DNA of 64,000 bases from Salinisphaera sp. (lineage in GTDB: Bacteria; Pseudomonadota; Gammaproteobacteria; Nevskiales; Salinisphaeraceae), in NCBI GenBank assembly GCA_027858915.1, contig JAQIBT010000165.1, positions 1-64,000 of the forward strand. Direction: 5' to 3'. Position 1 is the first letter of the stretch; each line of letters begins with the position of its first letter. Of the stretch, positions 11,801 through 19,785 are shown piece by piece. The notes below the pieces were generated by a model. It had not been told where the DNA came from and ran no database searches. It saw only the letters and a list, made by a program, of their open reading frames with translations. The translations under genes and the position numbers were made by a program.

Positions 11801-11875
11801 AAGCCGGTGGTCGACAACAGCGCCAACGCCAAGCCTCGGGCGACCTTCAAGGCCGACAAGTCGCCGCAGAATTGA
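8870..11875 (+). CDS. AsmA-like / DUF748 envelope protein
   Basis: Predicted 1001-residue envelope protein with one N-terminal transmembrane anchor (residues about 8-38, LAGFGLLIVVLGAIAVFAPP) followed by a very long beta-rich periplasmic part full of alternating hydrophobic strands, as in AsmA/YhdP/DUF748 proteins now linked to phospholipid transport to the outer membrane. The last 90 residues (IVQGHANPSDAKAM, then QLARMRGQAVRDYLAARNV) resemble the OmpA-like tail seen at the end of DUF748 proteins. I start at ATG 8870 because it directly precedes the basic MKLSRSAWR signal-anchor; upstream in-frame starts give an uncharacteristic hydrophilic extension. It stands alone and converges with speA, 16 bases between stops. 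Confidence 0.8.
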   Translation: MKLSRSAWRALAGFGLLIVVLGAIAVFAPPVVVRYALLHYLQSQGIDATIENVDANLFTGHIAIDSARGRRDHRTVFDIGHLALNLRYPPLWDKKVALSHLSISNSSLGVRHTAGGAIRVGGVPLISNSQAPGSGASWTFGLSQLSIAQVTVHYSRPKSPAYQAVTQDVVVNKLRMSNIEPWQRKARVTLNADLAAGKSDVRIAGHATPFASSKKAELQLHTTDLHLAVLASLIRTQRLGQLDGQIDSHQQIDMSYKANHGLHVDLNGSVDWQDAGYARANGLAVKSQNLGWTGTSHADLLRANKQPGRIELDGSLHVAQLETRQPGTLDFHQADGHWKGRAEATLGSAIQLDTQGTLSTADTRLNSPGRLSLAAERSTLEGKLNLRFGAKDSQIDTAGNLSAKGMTFSVPDSLKFTSQTWDWHGKSETRLGGPATRITTNGHVSGTALALNVPGTGQFKANAVNWQGEADIHSAGLFARKADGQLTLSQPTLDMTSVPLSIDADRLVYDGHYAQQPDAAGHALRLSMNGAIDSHKMHVVDTAIDAPWFSALELHGANLSIDGLDQIQLASLKASGVRLLGDTNTSSSVLNAVSLTAQSIKLSQLAHYSFGKVSIDDADIHVRRTPSGMGVISLFLGSGSKSSSGAGQPSQSSPHTRRSTLAVKHLALSGPAATFVDTAVTPNVKLNGSDLNFTLEDLDTAKPAHEASYRLSLNVGAYGHLNSRGQIAPLAPNGINMNLDAWLRSLAMAPLSGYLNAAMRRKIANGAADGTMHLKATHGQLDGTLKTTLSNFRLAGGEQAETNIALGISLDSALTLVRGQNDVINFKTRILGDVTNPYFSIRNLVREAVLAGLRTALLSDYSPVGLLNKAKNAFLNLFRSVSDRPAIFEAGRHYIRPEDREYMGRIAQAMVSQPGWDLIVQGHANPSDAKAMALFKGQNTSQGGKQVTLRQLARMRGQAVRDYLAARNVNPDRIRLQKPVVDNSANAKPRATFKADKSPQN

Positions 11876-11891
11876 TCCGGGCGAATGGTTT

Positions 11892-13763
11892 TCAGGATTC
11901 GAGCAGATAGGTGTAGCCCGCCAGCCCTGCCTCCAGCAGTGCCTCGCATTCCGCTCGCATGCGGCCCGTCAGCCCCGCGGCGGACAGTTTGCGGCGATAC
12001 GCCACGCGCAAGGCTTCTGGCTCGAAATGAACGTAGCGCAGCAATTCGTCGGCACGATCACCGTGCTGGGCCTCCGCCAGATGCCAGACGCCGTGGCGGA
12101 TCTCGACGTTGACCACATCAGTATCTCCGAACAAATTGTGCATATCGCCGAGATTTTCCTGATAGGCCCCTACCAGGAAAATCCCGATCCGATACGGCTT
12201 GCCGTTTTCCAGGGCATGCAACGGCAGCGTGGTATCGACGCCGTTGTGGTCAACGTAGCGATCCAGCCGACCGTCAGAATCACAGGTCAGATCGCACAAT
12301 TGCGCGCGCTGGCGCGGCTCTTCGTCAAGCCGCGCCAACGGCATAACCGGGAACACCTGATTGAGCGCCCATACATCGGGCACCGACTGGAATACGGAGA
12401 AGTTGACAAAGTATTTGGCCGCCAGCTTTTCGCGCGCCGCCGCCACGGCTGTACGCTCGTCGTTGTCGGTCGGCTCCAGCGCCGCTAACGCGCGATAGAT
12501 CGCGGTCGCATGATGCTCGGCTTCGGCGCGCTCGGCCATGCCAATCTCACCGCCCACAAAGCGAGCCTGAATACTAGTCAGATGGGCCTGCACACGGTCC
12601 AGCTGGGCGCTCACTGACAGATGCGGGTCGAGCTCGGCTGGCGCTGCTGGAATCGAGGCCTCGCTGTCGATGACCTGGGTCAGCAGAACCGCATGATGTG
12701 CCGTCAGCGCGCGCCCGGACTCGCTGAAGATATGCGGCGCCGGCAGGTCGAAGTCGCGCGCGACACGCGCCAGGGCTTCAACCACCAGCCGGGCATAGTC
12801 GGGCACGCCGTAGTTCATGGAGCAGAACGAGCGCGCGCCACGGCCTTCGTAATCGACGGCCAGGCCACCACCGACGTCGACTGTATCCACCGGCGCACCC
12901 AGTGCACGCAGCGCCCGATACAGATGCGCCGTTTCTGCCATGGCCTGGGACAGCGCTGCATGATCTGCGACCTGGGAGCCCATATGGACATGCAGCATAT
13001 TCACGCAATCTACATAGCCCAGCGATTCGAGCTGTCTGATCGCAGCCATGGCCTGTTCGCTGGTCAGACCGAACTTGGATTTCTCGCCGCCGGTGTTCTG
13101 CCAGTGGCCGGCCGCCACACTAGCCAGGCGCAGCCGCAAACCCAGCCGCGGGCGCACACCCAGTTCGTCGGCCAGCTCGGCGATCGGCGCCAGCTCCGAC
13201 GGCTTCTCGACCACAATATAGACCTTGTGCCCCAGCTGCTGGCCGACAAAGGCCAGCCGCAGAAACGCGTGGTCCTTGTAGCCGTTGCAGACAATCACGC
13301 TGCCCGGGCGTGCCAGCGCCAGCACCGCCATCAGTTCCGGCTTGCTGCCGGCTTCCAGGCCGGCCCGATCGCCGCCGGCCGATACCAGCTGCTCGACTAC
13401 CGAGCGCTGCTGATTGACCTTGACCGGATAAACCACGGTATAACGCCCCGCGTAGTTCTGCTCGGCACGGGCAACCTCGAAGGCATCGCACAGCCGCGTC
13501 AGCCGATCACCGAGGATATCGGTGAAACGCACCAGCACCGGCAGCCGCAGACCGGTGGCCTGGATTTCGTCGGTCAGGGCATCGAGATCGATGGCCGGCG
13601 CATCGACAGACGGGCGCACATCGGCGTGACCGGCTTCATTGATGCCGAAATAACCATCGCCCCAGGTCGCAACGCGATACAGGGCTTGCGCCTGATCAAT
13701 GGACCAGGACGGCGTGTCGGCGGTGGCGGGCCGTTGGGTCGAAGAGGCGTTGGCAGACATCAT
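11892..13763 (-). CDS. speA: Biosynthetic arginine decarboxylase SpeA
   Basis: PLP-dependent arginine decarboxylase giving agmatine, first step of putrescine and spermidine synthesis. 623 residues, close to the family's usual 630. The PLP-lysine region YPVKVNQQRSVVEQLV (about residue 105), the glycine-rich EKSKFGL block, the VDVGGGLAVDYEG phosphate-binding loop and CDLTCDSDGRLDRYV with the active-site cysteine and aspartate are all present. Divergent from speE with only 60 bases between start codons, implying a shared control region. Agmatinase and SpeD are not in the window. Confidence 0.97.
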   Translation of the reverse strand: MMSANASSTQRPATADTPSWSIDQAQALYRVATWGDGYFGINEAGHADVRPSVDAPAIDLDALTDEIQATGLRLPVLVRFTDILGDRLTRLCDAFEVARAEQNYAGRYTVVYPVKVNQQRSVVEQLVSAGGDRAGLEAGSKPELMAVLALARPGSVIVCNGYKDHAFLRLAFVGQQLGHKVYIVVEKPSELAPIAELADELGVRPRLGLRLRLASVAAGHWQNTGGEKSKFGLTSEQAMAAIRQLESLGYVDCVNMLHVHMGSQVADHAALSQAMAETAHLYRALRALGAPVDTVDVGGGLAVDYEGRGARSFCSMNYGVPDYARLVVEALARVARDFDLPAPHIFSESGRALTAHHAVLLTQVIDSEASIPAAPAELDPHLSVSAQLDRVQAHLTSIQARFVGGEIGMAERAEAEHHATAIYRALAALEPTDNDERTAVAAAREKLAAKYFVNFSVFQSVPDVWALNQVFPVMPLARLDEEPRQRAQLCDLTCDSDGRLDRYVDHNGVDTTLPLHALENGKPYRIGIFLVGAYQENLGDMHNLFGDTDVVNVEIRHGVWHLAEAQHGDRADELLRYVHFEPEALRVAYRRKLSAAGLTGRMRAECEALLEAGLAGYTYLLES

Positions 13764-13823
13764 CTATACTGGCTCGCGTCGATTTGAACAGAACGCCCGG
13801 TAGCGGCGATCAAGGTGAAGCAG

Positions 13824-14672
13824 ATGGTACTGGATGGCTCCTGGTATACCGAATCCAGCGACGAGCTCGGGCTTGGCTTTTCGCTTCGCATCAAGGAAAA
13901 GCTGCACGAGGAGGTCTCCGATTATCAGACCATCGCGGTCTACGAGACCGAAACCTTCGGCCGGCTGCTGACTATCGATGGTCTGGTGATGCTGACCGAC
14001 CGCGACAATTTCGTCTATCACGAGATGATGACGCACCCAGCGATCTTCTCGCACGGTCACGTGAAGCACGTCGTCGTCATCGGCGGCGGGGATTGCGGCA
14101 CCCTGCGCGAAGTGCTCAAGCATCCGGCTATCGAGTCGGTCACTCAGATCGATATCGACGAGCGCGTCACCCGCGTCTCGGAACAATATTTCCCGCAGCT
14201 GGTCGACTCCAACGACGACCCGCGAGCTCAGCTTGCTTTCGAGGACGGTGTGGCATGGATGCAGAATGCGGCTGCGGGCAGCGTCGATCTGATCATCATC
14301 GATAGCACGGACCCGATCGGCCCGGCCGAAGGATTGTTCAACGAAGCATTCTACCGTCAATGTCATCGCGTACTTGCCGAACACGGCATGCTGGTCCAGC
14401 AGAGCGAATCACCGCTGGCCCACTCCACGTTGATCGCCGAGATGCACGCCGGCTTTGCGCGTGCCGGCTTTGCGGCGACCCATCTGATGAGCTTCCCGCT
14501 ACCAAGCTACCCCACCGGCTGGTGGTCGGCCACGCTGGCTGCGCGTGACGATCTGGCGCTGGCGATGCCCACTGAAACCCTCGATTTTCATACCGACTAC
14601 TACACCCCGGCCATGCACCACGCCGCTTTCGCGCAACCGGCGTTCATGCAACGAATCCTGGCGGCAAGCTGA
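13824..14672 (+). CDS. speE: Spermidine synthase (polyamine aminopropyltransferase) SpeE
   Basis: Transfers the aminopropyl group of decarboxylated SAM to putrescine. 282 residues with the standard SpeE order: N-terminal beta domain (LTIDGLVMLTDRDNFVYHE), SAM-binding loop VVIGGGDCGTLREVLKHP, DIDERV acidic site, and the catalytic IDSTDPIGPAEGLF. The loop reads GGGDCG instead of the commoner GGGDGG; the key Asp is kept. I start at ATG 13824 because AAGGTG lies 6 bases upstream; a GTG at 13815 is part of that site. No stop/terminator hairpin directly follows; a palindromic element begins 50 bases after the stop. Confidence 0.95.
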   Translation: MVLDGSWYTESSDELGLGFSLRIKEKLHEEVSDYQTIAVYETETFGRLLTIDGLVMLTDRDNFVYHEMMTHPAIFSHGHVKHVVVIGGGDCGTLREVLKHPAIESVTQIDIDERVTRVSEQYFPQLVDSNDDPRAQLAFEDGVAWMQNAAAGSVDLIIIDSTDPIGPAEGLFNEAFYRQCHRVLAEHGMLVQQSESPLAHSTLIAEMHAGFARAGFAATHLMSFPLPSYPTGWWSATLAARDDLALAMPTETLDFHTDYYTPAMHHAAFAQPAFMQRILAAS

Positions 14673-14721
14673 GCCGGCGAAGAGGAAGACTGTTTGTCTG
14701 CGGATAAATGTCTTTCTCTAT

Positions 14722-14992
14722 TAGGGCGTGTTGCCGTTTCGTGCGAGGCCGCGCCAAGGACTGTTTTGCGGCAAGACGAGGCGCAGCAAGTGCCGTGTAG
14801 TCATTCTACTCAAGCGCGCTGCAACGCTGTATTGCCACAAAACAGCCCTTGTCCCGAAGGGTTGGGCCTCAAATCGCCTCAGGCGGCGTGGCAAGTCTTG
14901 ATCGTGGCACGCCACGACCGGCGACTCGCGCCTTGCCTGAGACGATTTGAGGACTCCAACGCGGCTCTCGAACGAAACGGCAACACGCCCTA
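14722..14992. repeat. Nested palindromic, MITE-like element (271 bp)
   Basis: Terminal arms are a perfect 21-bp inverted repeat (left 14722-14742 begins TAGGGCGTGTTGCCGTTTCG; right 14972-14992 is its reverse complement). Two further stem-loops are nested inside: 14755-14774 with 14832-14851 (20-bp arms, 2 mismatches, both wobble-compatible), and 14868-14884 with 14935-14951 (17-bp arms, 1 mismatch). No transposase frame fits inside. The mismatches that keep pairing suggest selection for structure or a recent palindromic origin. No clear flanking target duplication could be identified by eye. It could be a non-autonomous transposable element or a large REP/BIME-type structured repeat. Confidence 0.75.
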
Positions 14993-15073
14993 GCCGACAA
15001 CGCGCGCTTGCGTTCTTTGCGTTCATTTGCGGACAAAACGATTCCAACGTGGCGCCGCTGAACAGCAGACGAT

Positions 15074-16129
15074 CTACGCTTTCGTATCGGCGCTCTTCAT
15101 GGCGTCCTTGAAAGCATCGAACTGATAGAACGGCTCAAGCTGGTCGCGTACCAATTGCTCCAGCAATCCCGTTTCGGAAAGCCCGGCGACGATCTCCGGG
15201 CCAAGCGTCTGCGCTTCTGCGAGCAGCAAATCCCGGTCAATGCCGACATGCGCCATCAACTCGGCCAGCGTCTGCTCGCCGTGATGAGTAAAATAGCGCT
15301 GAACGGCTTCGTCCACCATGACGCCTACATATTCGGTCTGCCGCAGTTCTTGCCAGATTCGCAGCCCGTAATCGACCAGTTTCTGTATCTCGTTCGAATC
15401 GACCACGTCCTCGATTGACAGAGGCTTGTCGTGCACGGCCTCCCATATCTCATCGGCGATCGAGCGGATGCGTTCGGCGTCCAGCGAGTCAAGCAGGTAC
15501 TGCTCGCTGCGTGCCAGTGTCTTCGCGGTATTATTCTCGATATACGCCTTGACCCGTCGTTCGACCTGCGCTTCCAGCCCCGGCAGTCGCTTGCTGACCG
15601 CACTCGACGAGCCCTTGAGCAGTTTCGAGACCCCCGGAATCGAATTGATCGCCCCGCTATCGGCAAAGATATAGTCCTTGATGCCCTGATAGAGCACATC
15701 GCCTGCCAGCGCGGTGTACACCGGACTATCGAGCAGACGCTTGATCAGCCGGGCTCGCAGCTCCTCAAGCTCAATGAACAACGCCACGCCGTCGTCGAAC
15801 AGGGCCTGATCGACGACATCCTGAATCTGCGTATCGCGATTGGTCTCCAGCCGGATCAACTCGTCGGCGATAGCGCCGATCACGCCGGCCAGTACATCCG
15901 GCAAGGCCATATCCAGCGCCAGCCGTTCAGCGGCACCGCGAACGGTGTCCACCGATACAACCGACGACAGCTGTGTCTCGCCGGCCCATTGCCAGACCGT
16001 ATCGACCAGCTGCCGCATGCGTTTGGCGCCCGACTTGCCCTGCCATTGCGCGAGTTCGAAAGCCACGTGGGCTTCCAGTAACGCACGGGCCATGCGCTTC
16101 GATTCAGACGAGTCGCTCATACCATCCAT
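15074..16129 (-). CDS. Conserved hypothetical protein, helical, cytoplasmic
   Basis: I do not recognise a named family with confidence. The product (about 351 residues from ATG 16129; alternatives are ATG 16120 and GTG 16195) is mostly amphipathic alpha-helix, with no signal peptide, no membrane segment and few cysteines. Repeated short blocks of the type ADEIWEAVHDKPLSIEDVVD and LLDSPVYTALAGDVLYQGI suggest a long helical bundle. Similar long acidic helical proteins of unknown role are found beside stress genes in gammaproteobacteria (memory only). It is divergent from the csbD-like gene, with no gene following it before the palindromic element. No ribosome binding site decides the start. Confidence 0.6.
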   Translation of the reverse strand: MDGMSDSSESKRMARALLEAHVAFELAQWQGKSGAKRMRQLVDTVWQWAGETQLSSVVSVDTVRGAAERLALDMALPDVLAGVIGAIADELIRLETNRDTQIQDVVDQALFDDGVALFIELEELRARLIKRLLDSPVYTALAGDVLYQGIKDYIFADSGAINSIPGVSKLLKGSSSAVSKRLPGLEAQVERRVKAYIENNTAKTLARSEQYLLDSLDAERIRSIADEIWEAVHDKPLSIEDVVDSNEIQKLVDYGLRIWQELRQTEYVGVMVDEAVQRYFTHHGEQTLAELMAHVGIDRDLLLAEAQTLGPEIVAGLSETGLLEQLVRDQLEPFYQFDAFKDAMKSADTKA

Positions 16130-16277
16130 CGAGGCCAGGAAAGATTGCCTGATCTTAACCGGGTCACCAGGCGAGCGCGAGCGTGTACGCGGCACCGGTT
16201 CCGTATAACTGCGGCTTGTGCGTCAGTCATACCCTGCTAACGTAGTCATTTCATATTTCAACCGAAGGAATTGAGTC

Positions 16278-16475
16278 ATGAACGACGACCAGTTCGAAGG
16301 CAAATGGGACCGCATGAAAGGCAAGGCCCGTGAACACTGGGGCCGCCTCACCGATGATGATGTGGAAGAGGTGAAGGGCAAACGCCAGAACCTGATTGCC
16401 AAGATCCAGGAGAAATACGGCGATACCAAGGAAGCAGCCGCAGAGAAGATCAACGAATTCGAACGCAAGTTCTGA
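16278..16475 (+). CDS. CsbD family stress protein (YjbJ-like)
   Basis: 65-residue acidic/basic helical protein with the CsbD pattern: MNDDQFEGKWDRMKGKAREH then WGRLTDDDVEEVKGKRQNL. This family is small, hydrophilic and induced in general stress responses; biochemical function is unknown. A good ribosome binding site (GAAGGA, 8 bases upstream) supports the start. It heads a run of small stress-type genes on the plus strand ending in a terminator at 17511-17539. Confidence 0.9.
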   Translation: MNDDQFEGKWDRMKGKAREHWGRLTDDDVEEVKGKRQNLIAKIQEKYGDTKEAAAEKINEFERKF

Positions 16476-16599
16476 TTCAGCGATTGCAACCGGCGTCGCG
16501 GCGTACCGCGGCGCCGGTCTGAGGTCGCGCTGTCGTTTGCGCGGGACGGCTATTTCCGATCCAGGGAACGGCAGGGAAAGACCCCACAAGAGAGCGTTT

Positions 16600-17040
16600 A
16601 TGACAACTACATGGATCGTCGTCGCCGACGCCGCCGAGGCGCGTATCTTCTCGCGCGTTCGGGCCGGAAAAAGTCTCGACCAAGTCGATACATTGCATCA
16701 CGATGAGAGCAAGGCGCATGAAGGCGACTTGCGCACGGGCGGCAAGGGCGAAGTCGCCGACTCAAGTGGCCACGGGAGACACCAGGCCGATCCACAGACC
16801 TCTACCGGCGAGAAACACGCGGATATTTTCGCCAAGCAGGTCATGGAGCGTCTGAAAACGGGCCTGAACGACAAGGCGTTCGATTGGCTTGTCATTGCGG
16901 CCGCGCCCGCGTTTCTCGGCCATCTGCGCGATAAGCTCGACTCGCCCCTGACGCAGGCTGTGCAGGCGACCATCGACAAGAACTGGGTACAGGAAGACGA
17001 CCGCCAGCTGGAGAAACTCATCGAGAAACATCTCGGCTGA
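16600..17040 (+). CDS. Host attachment protein / Rf1-like (baeRF-type) domain protein
   Basis: 146-residue cytoplasmic protein beginning MTTTWIVVADAAEARIFS, the characteristic opening of the proteobacterial 'host attachment protein' family, which shares the eRF1-like/baeRF fold. The C-terminal block FDWLVIAAAPAFLGHLRDKL is also typical. In Agrobacterium the founding member was linked to plant-cell attachment, but most members are annotated only by similarity. Start ATG 16600 is preceded by GAGAG. It lies 124 bases after the CsbD gene, likely the same stress-related group. Confidence 0.75.
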   Translation: MTTTWIVVADAAEARIFSRVRAGKSLDQVDTLHHDESKAHEGDLRTGGKGEVADSSGHGRHQADPQTSTGEKHADIFAKQVMERLKTGLNDKAFDWLVIAAAPAFLGHLRDKLDSPLTQAVQATIDKNWVQEDDRQLEKLIEKHLG

Positions 17041-17305
17041 GGAAATACACGGCCTGCCACGCCGCCTATCGGTTGCAGGAAGGAACAAAGCGCGCCAAAT
17101 CGCAGCCAACAAGACAAGGGAGAATGCCGGAAACGGCAAGTTATATCGTTTTGTTGCTTCAATCCTGCCTCTCTCGCCGCTTGCCTTGGATCGTTCATGC
17201 GAAATACAGATTCTTCGGCGACAATAGGACAAACTGGCGCAGAGGGGGAGACTTCGGAGTCGGCAATCAGGCGTTAGTGCGCATTAATCAAACTGGAGAA
17301 TAATC

Positions 17306-17482
17306 ATGCTTGGATGGGCCGTCATATTTTTTATCGTGGCGATCATCGCCGCTATATTCGGCTTCGGCGGCATTGCCGCTGGTGCCGCCGGGATCGCCAA
17401 GATCCTGTTCTTCATCTTTCTGGTGTTGTTCATTATCGCGCTGGTATCCAACGCGGTGCGTGGACGAGGACCGAAGATATAG
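17306..17482 (+). CDS. DUF1328 small membrane protein (YtjA-like)
   Basis: A 58-codon gene. The product starts [20 protein letters not shown], continues with a Gly/Ala-rich turn and a second hydrophobic helix [19 protein letters not shown], and ends with the basic tail RGRGPKI. Two transmembrane segments and this composition match DUF1328/YtjA, a stress-induced inner-membrane family of unknown function. GGAG lies 7 bases before the ATG. A strong terminator follows 28 bases after the stop. Confidence 0.85.
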   Translation: MLGWAVIFFIVAIIAAIFGFGGIAAGAAGIAKILFFIFLVLFIIALVSNAVRGRGPKI

Positions 17483-17510
17483 GTCGGATCCGTTGAATTC
17501 AGCCTGAGAG

Positions 17511-17539
17511 CCGCCGATGGAATCATCGGCGGTTTATTT
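17511..17539 (+). terminator. Rho-independent terminator after DUF1328 gene
   Basis: CCGCCGATG (17511-17519) pairs perfectly with CATCGGCGG (17524-17532) around a GAAT loop and is followed by TTTATTT. Confidence 0.85.
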
Positions 17540-17627
17540 GAACCACTATTTCGCCGGCGCGGCGTCGTATGAAACAGCAACAGGCCACGAGATTGTCGGA
17601 TTCAAGCCCATTCTCTCGCCTTGCTGG

Positions 17628-18296
17628 CTACGAGCGCTTGAGCCCGACAGCTTCCTGGGCGTGGCGATCCTCTGTCAGGCTTTCAGAATGATGACCTGCG
17701 CCGAGCCAGATGCGCACCAGATGCGCCAACGAATCGGCCTGCAGTTTCTGCATGATATGTACGCGATGTGTTTCCACGGTACGCGGACTGATTCCCAAAT
17801 CGCTGGCCACCTGCTTGTTTGCCAACCCATCGACGATACCGCGCAGCACCTGTAGCTCGCGCGGCGTCAAGCTGTCTATGAGTGCGGCCTGTTGGCGTGC
17901 ATTGCGTTGCATATGGTCTGGCGTATCCACAGCTTCGGCAAGCGTAGTAATGCGCTGCAACAGATGCTGGGGGTCGAACGGCTTCTCCAGAAAATCCACC
18001 GCACCAAGCCGCATGGCCTCGACGGCGCGCGGCACATCACCATAAGCCGTCATGACGATAACGATCAACGGCGAGCGGCGTTCGATGAGCTCCTTCTGCA
18101 GTGCAATCCCGTCCATTCCCGTCATGCGCAGGTCGATGAGAGCACAGCCGCGATCTTTACTGGCACGCTCGAGAAAGCACTCTGCAGTCGGATGACAATG
18201 CACCACGAAATTGGCACCCTGCAACAATGCTTTCGTCGATTCGCGCACCATCGGGTCGTCGTCGACGATATGTACGGGGAATGAAATATCCATCAT
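17628..18296 (-). CDS. FixJ/NarL-type response regulator
   Basis: 222-residue two-domain response regulator. The receiver domain has the acidic pair DDD near residues 12-14, phospho-acceptor Asp55 in ALIDLRMTGMDG, the conserved Thr in VIVMTAYGDV and the Lys in DFLEKPFD. The C-terminal LuxR-type helix-turn-helix reads LTPRELQVLRGIVDGLANKQ then VASDLGISPRTVETHRVHI. The FLEKPFDP switch region and spacing are those of the FixJ/TtrR subgroup. Divergently transcribed from the histidine kinase gene (238 bases between starts), which is its probable partner. Target genes are unknown. Confidence 0.93.
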   Translation of the reverse strand: MMDISFPVHIVDDDPMVRESTKALLQGANFVVHCHPTAECFLERASKDRGCALIDLRMTGMDGIALQKELIERRSPLIVIVMTAYGDVPRAVEAMRLGAVDFLEKPFDPQHLLQRITTLAEAVDTPDHMQRNARQQAALIDSLTPRELQVLRGIVDGLANKQVASDLGISPRTVETHRVHIMQKLQADSLAHLVRIWLGAGHHSESLTEDRHAQEAVGLKRS

Positions 18297-18534
18297 CGGT
18301 TCTCGTTATCGGTCATCCCAAATAGACGCGCGGCCTCGCCAGATGCCTGCGATTGACTGTTGACACCCGCACCCGGTTAGGCCGCCACTGCCATAGCCCG
18401 CTGGCCTGGACGGTCATGGCACGTTGGCGGCTGTTCGAAGCGAATAGGCCCAAACTCATCCTCCGAGTTGTCCTCGATGCACGTTATACGCTTATATTAT
18501 TTCTGACAGCTGTTTTTTATCCACGCGAGTCCTC

Positions 18535-19749
18535 ATGAATACGTCATCCCACACACCCGACCATAAATCACCGGAGACGCTCGACGAAGCAAGAGACGTC
18601 ATCCATCAACTACAGCAACAATTGTCGGAGCGGACAACCCGTCTTGAGCATGCTCAGTATAACGAACGATGCTTCCGAGAGCTCGCGGAACATATTCGGG
18701 AAGTGTTCTGGCTCACCAACCTGCTCGGAGACCAGTTAATCTATATCAGCCCGGCTTACGAGAAGATCTGGGGGCAGACCTGTCAGAGTCTGTATGAAGA
18801 CCCTGGCACCCGTCTTGCCTGGATACACGAAGACGATCGACAACGTGTCCTCACGGCGTTCAAGCGCGACGCGATCGAAGGTCAGTTCGACGAAACCTAT
18901 CGACTGGTGCGGCCCGACGGTGATGTGCGCTGGATCCGCGATCGCGCTTTTCCGATCCACGATGACGACGGTAATATCTATCGCCTGGCCGGTTTTGCCG
19001 TCGACATCACGCAGTCGGTCGATCAGCAGGATCGCGTATCGCGCCTGTGCGGCACATTGACCGGCAAAGAGCGAAGCAGCGTATTTGCCGCGCTGGGCAC
19101 CGGCCTGGCGCACGATCTGAGCCAACCGTTGACGGCGGCCCGCAATTTCATCGCCCGCGCGAAACAGATCGGTAGTGCAAGCGAGGAGGAGCAGGCAGCG
19201 GTCCTGGCAAGCGCCGACGGCGAGATCCAACGTGTGGTAGCAATAATACACCATCTGCGCGATTTCGCCCGCGCAGGCCGGCCGACAGTGGTTCGTCAAC
19301 CGCTCAAGCCCGTCCTCGATGAGCTGCAACAACTGCTCGATCCTTATTTTCGGGCTGCCCGTATCGCGTACCGCGCACCGGACAACGACCAGTTACAAGT
19401 ACTCGAACTGCCGCTGGATGCGGTCTTTGCGCAACAAATTCTGCGCAATCTGCTGTCCAACGCCATGGAGGCTTTGTGCGGCGATAGCCAGCCCACCGCC
19501 CCACAGATCACACTGGACGTGAATCAGGACGACACCGAGCATGTCGACATTTTCGTCAGCGACAACGGGCCCGGTATTTCAGATGAGGTCCAGCTGTTCG
19601 AGCCCTATGCCACCACCAAGGGCAACGGCCTCGGGCTCGGGTTGAGCGTCAGCCGCTCGCTGGCCGAGAGCCACGGCGGCAGCCTGACCGTGGCCAGTCG
19701 TGGCGGCAATGGCGCATCCACCCGATTCCTGCTGCGACTTCCGCGTTAG
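18535..19749 (+). CDS. PAS-domain sensor histidine kinase (FixL-like, soluble)
   Basis: 404 residues without membrane segments or signal peptide. A short coiled coil (residues 15-45) precedes one PAS/PAC domain (about 50-160, ending YRLAGFAVDITQSVDQQD). The phospho-acceptor is His193 in TGLAHDLSQPLTAARNFI, the HxxxQPL form typical of FixL/DctB relatives. The ATPase domain shows an N box (LRNLLSNAMEAL), G1 (VSDNGPGI) and G2 (GNGLGLGLSVSRSL). The PAS domain does not show an obvious haem-binding pattern of oxygen-sensing FixL, so the signal is unknown. The stop codon TAG is part of a TTAGGGCCTG repeat motif. Confidence 0.92.
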   Translation: MNTSSHTPDHKSPETLDEARDVIHQLQQQLSERTTRLEHAQYNERCFRELAEHIREVFWLTNLLGDQLIYISPAYEKIWGQTCQSLYEDPGTRLAWIHEDDRQRVLTAFKRDAIEGQFDETYRLVRPDGDVRWIRDRAFPIHDDDGNIYRLAGFAVDITQSVDQQDRVSRLCGTLTGKERSSVFAALGTGLAHDLSQPLTAARNFIARAKQIGSASEEEQAAVLASADGEIQRVVAIIHHLRDFARAGRPTVVRQPLKPVLDELQQLLDPYFRAARIAYRAPDNDQLQVLELPLDAVFAQQILRNLLSNAMEALCGDSQPTAPQITLDVNQDDTEHVDIFVSDNGPGISDEVQLFEPYATTKGNGLGLGLSVSRSLAESHGGSLTVASRGGNGASTRFLLRLPR

Positions 19750-19780
19750 GGCCTGTTGCCATTTCATACGACGCAGCGCC
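19746..19780 (+). repeat. Diverged copy of the 14722-14992 element terminus
   Basis: TTAGGGCCTGTTGCCATTTC here matches the left end of the palindromic element at 14721 (TTAGGGCGTGTTGCCGTTTC) at 18 of 20 bases, with weaker similarity continuing for about 15 bases. No right-hand partner is visible nearby, so it is probably a solo end or remnant. It supplies the kinase gene's stop codon. Confidence 0.45.
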
Positions 19781-19785
19781 GGCAG

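Noticed and set aside
12621-13787. 388-codon open frame antisense to speA
   Set aside because: Shadow of the well-supported speA gene; no independent evidence.
14722-14992. Short open frames within the palindromic element
   Set aside because: They arise on both strands because of the inverted-repeat structure and end in the same repeated peptide sequence.
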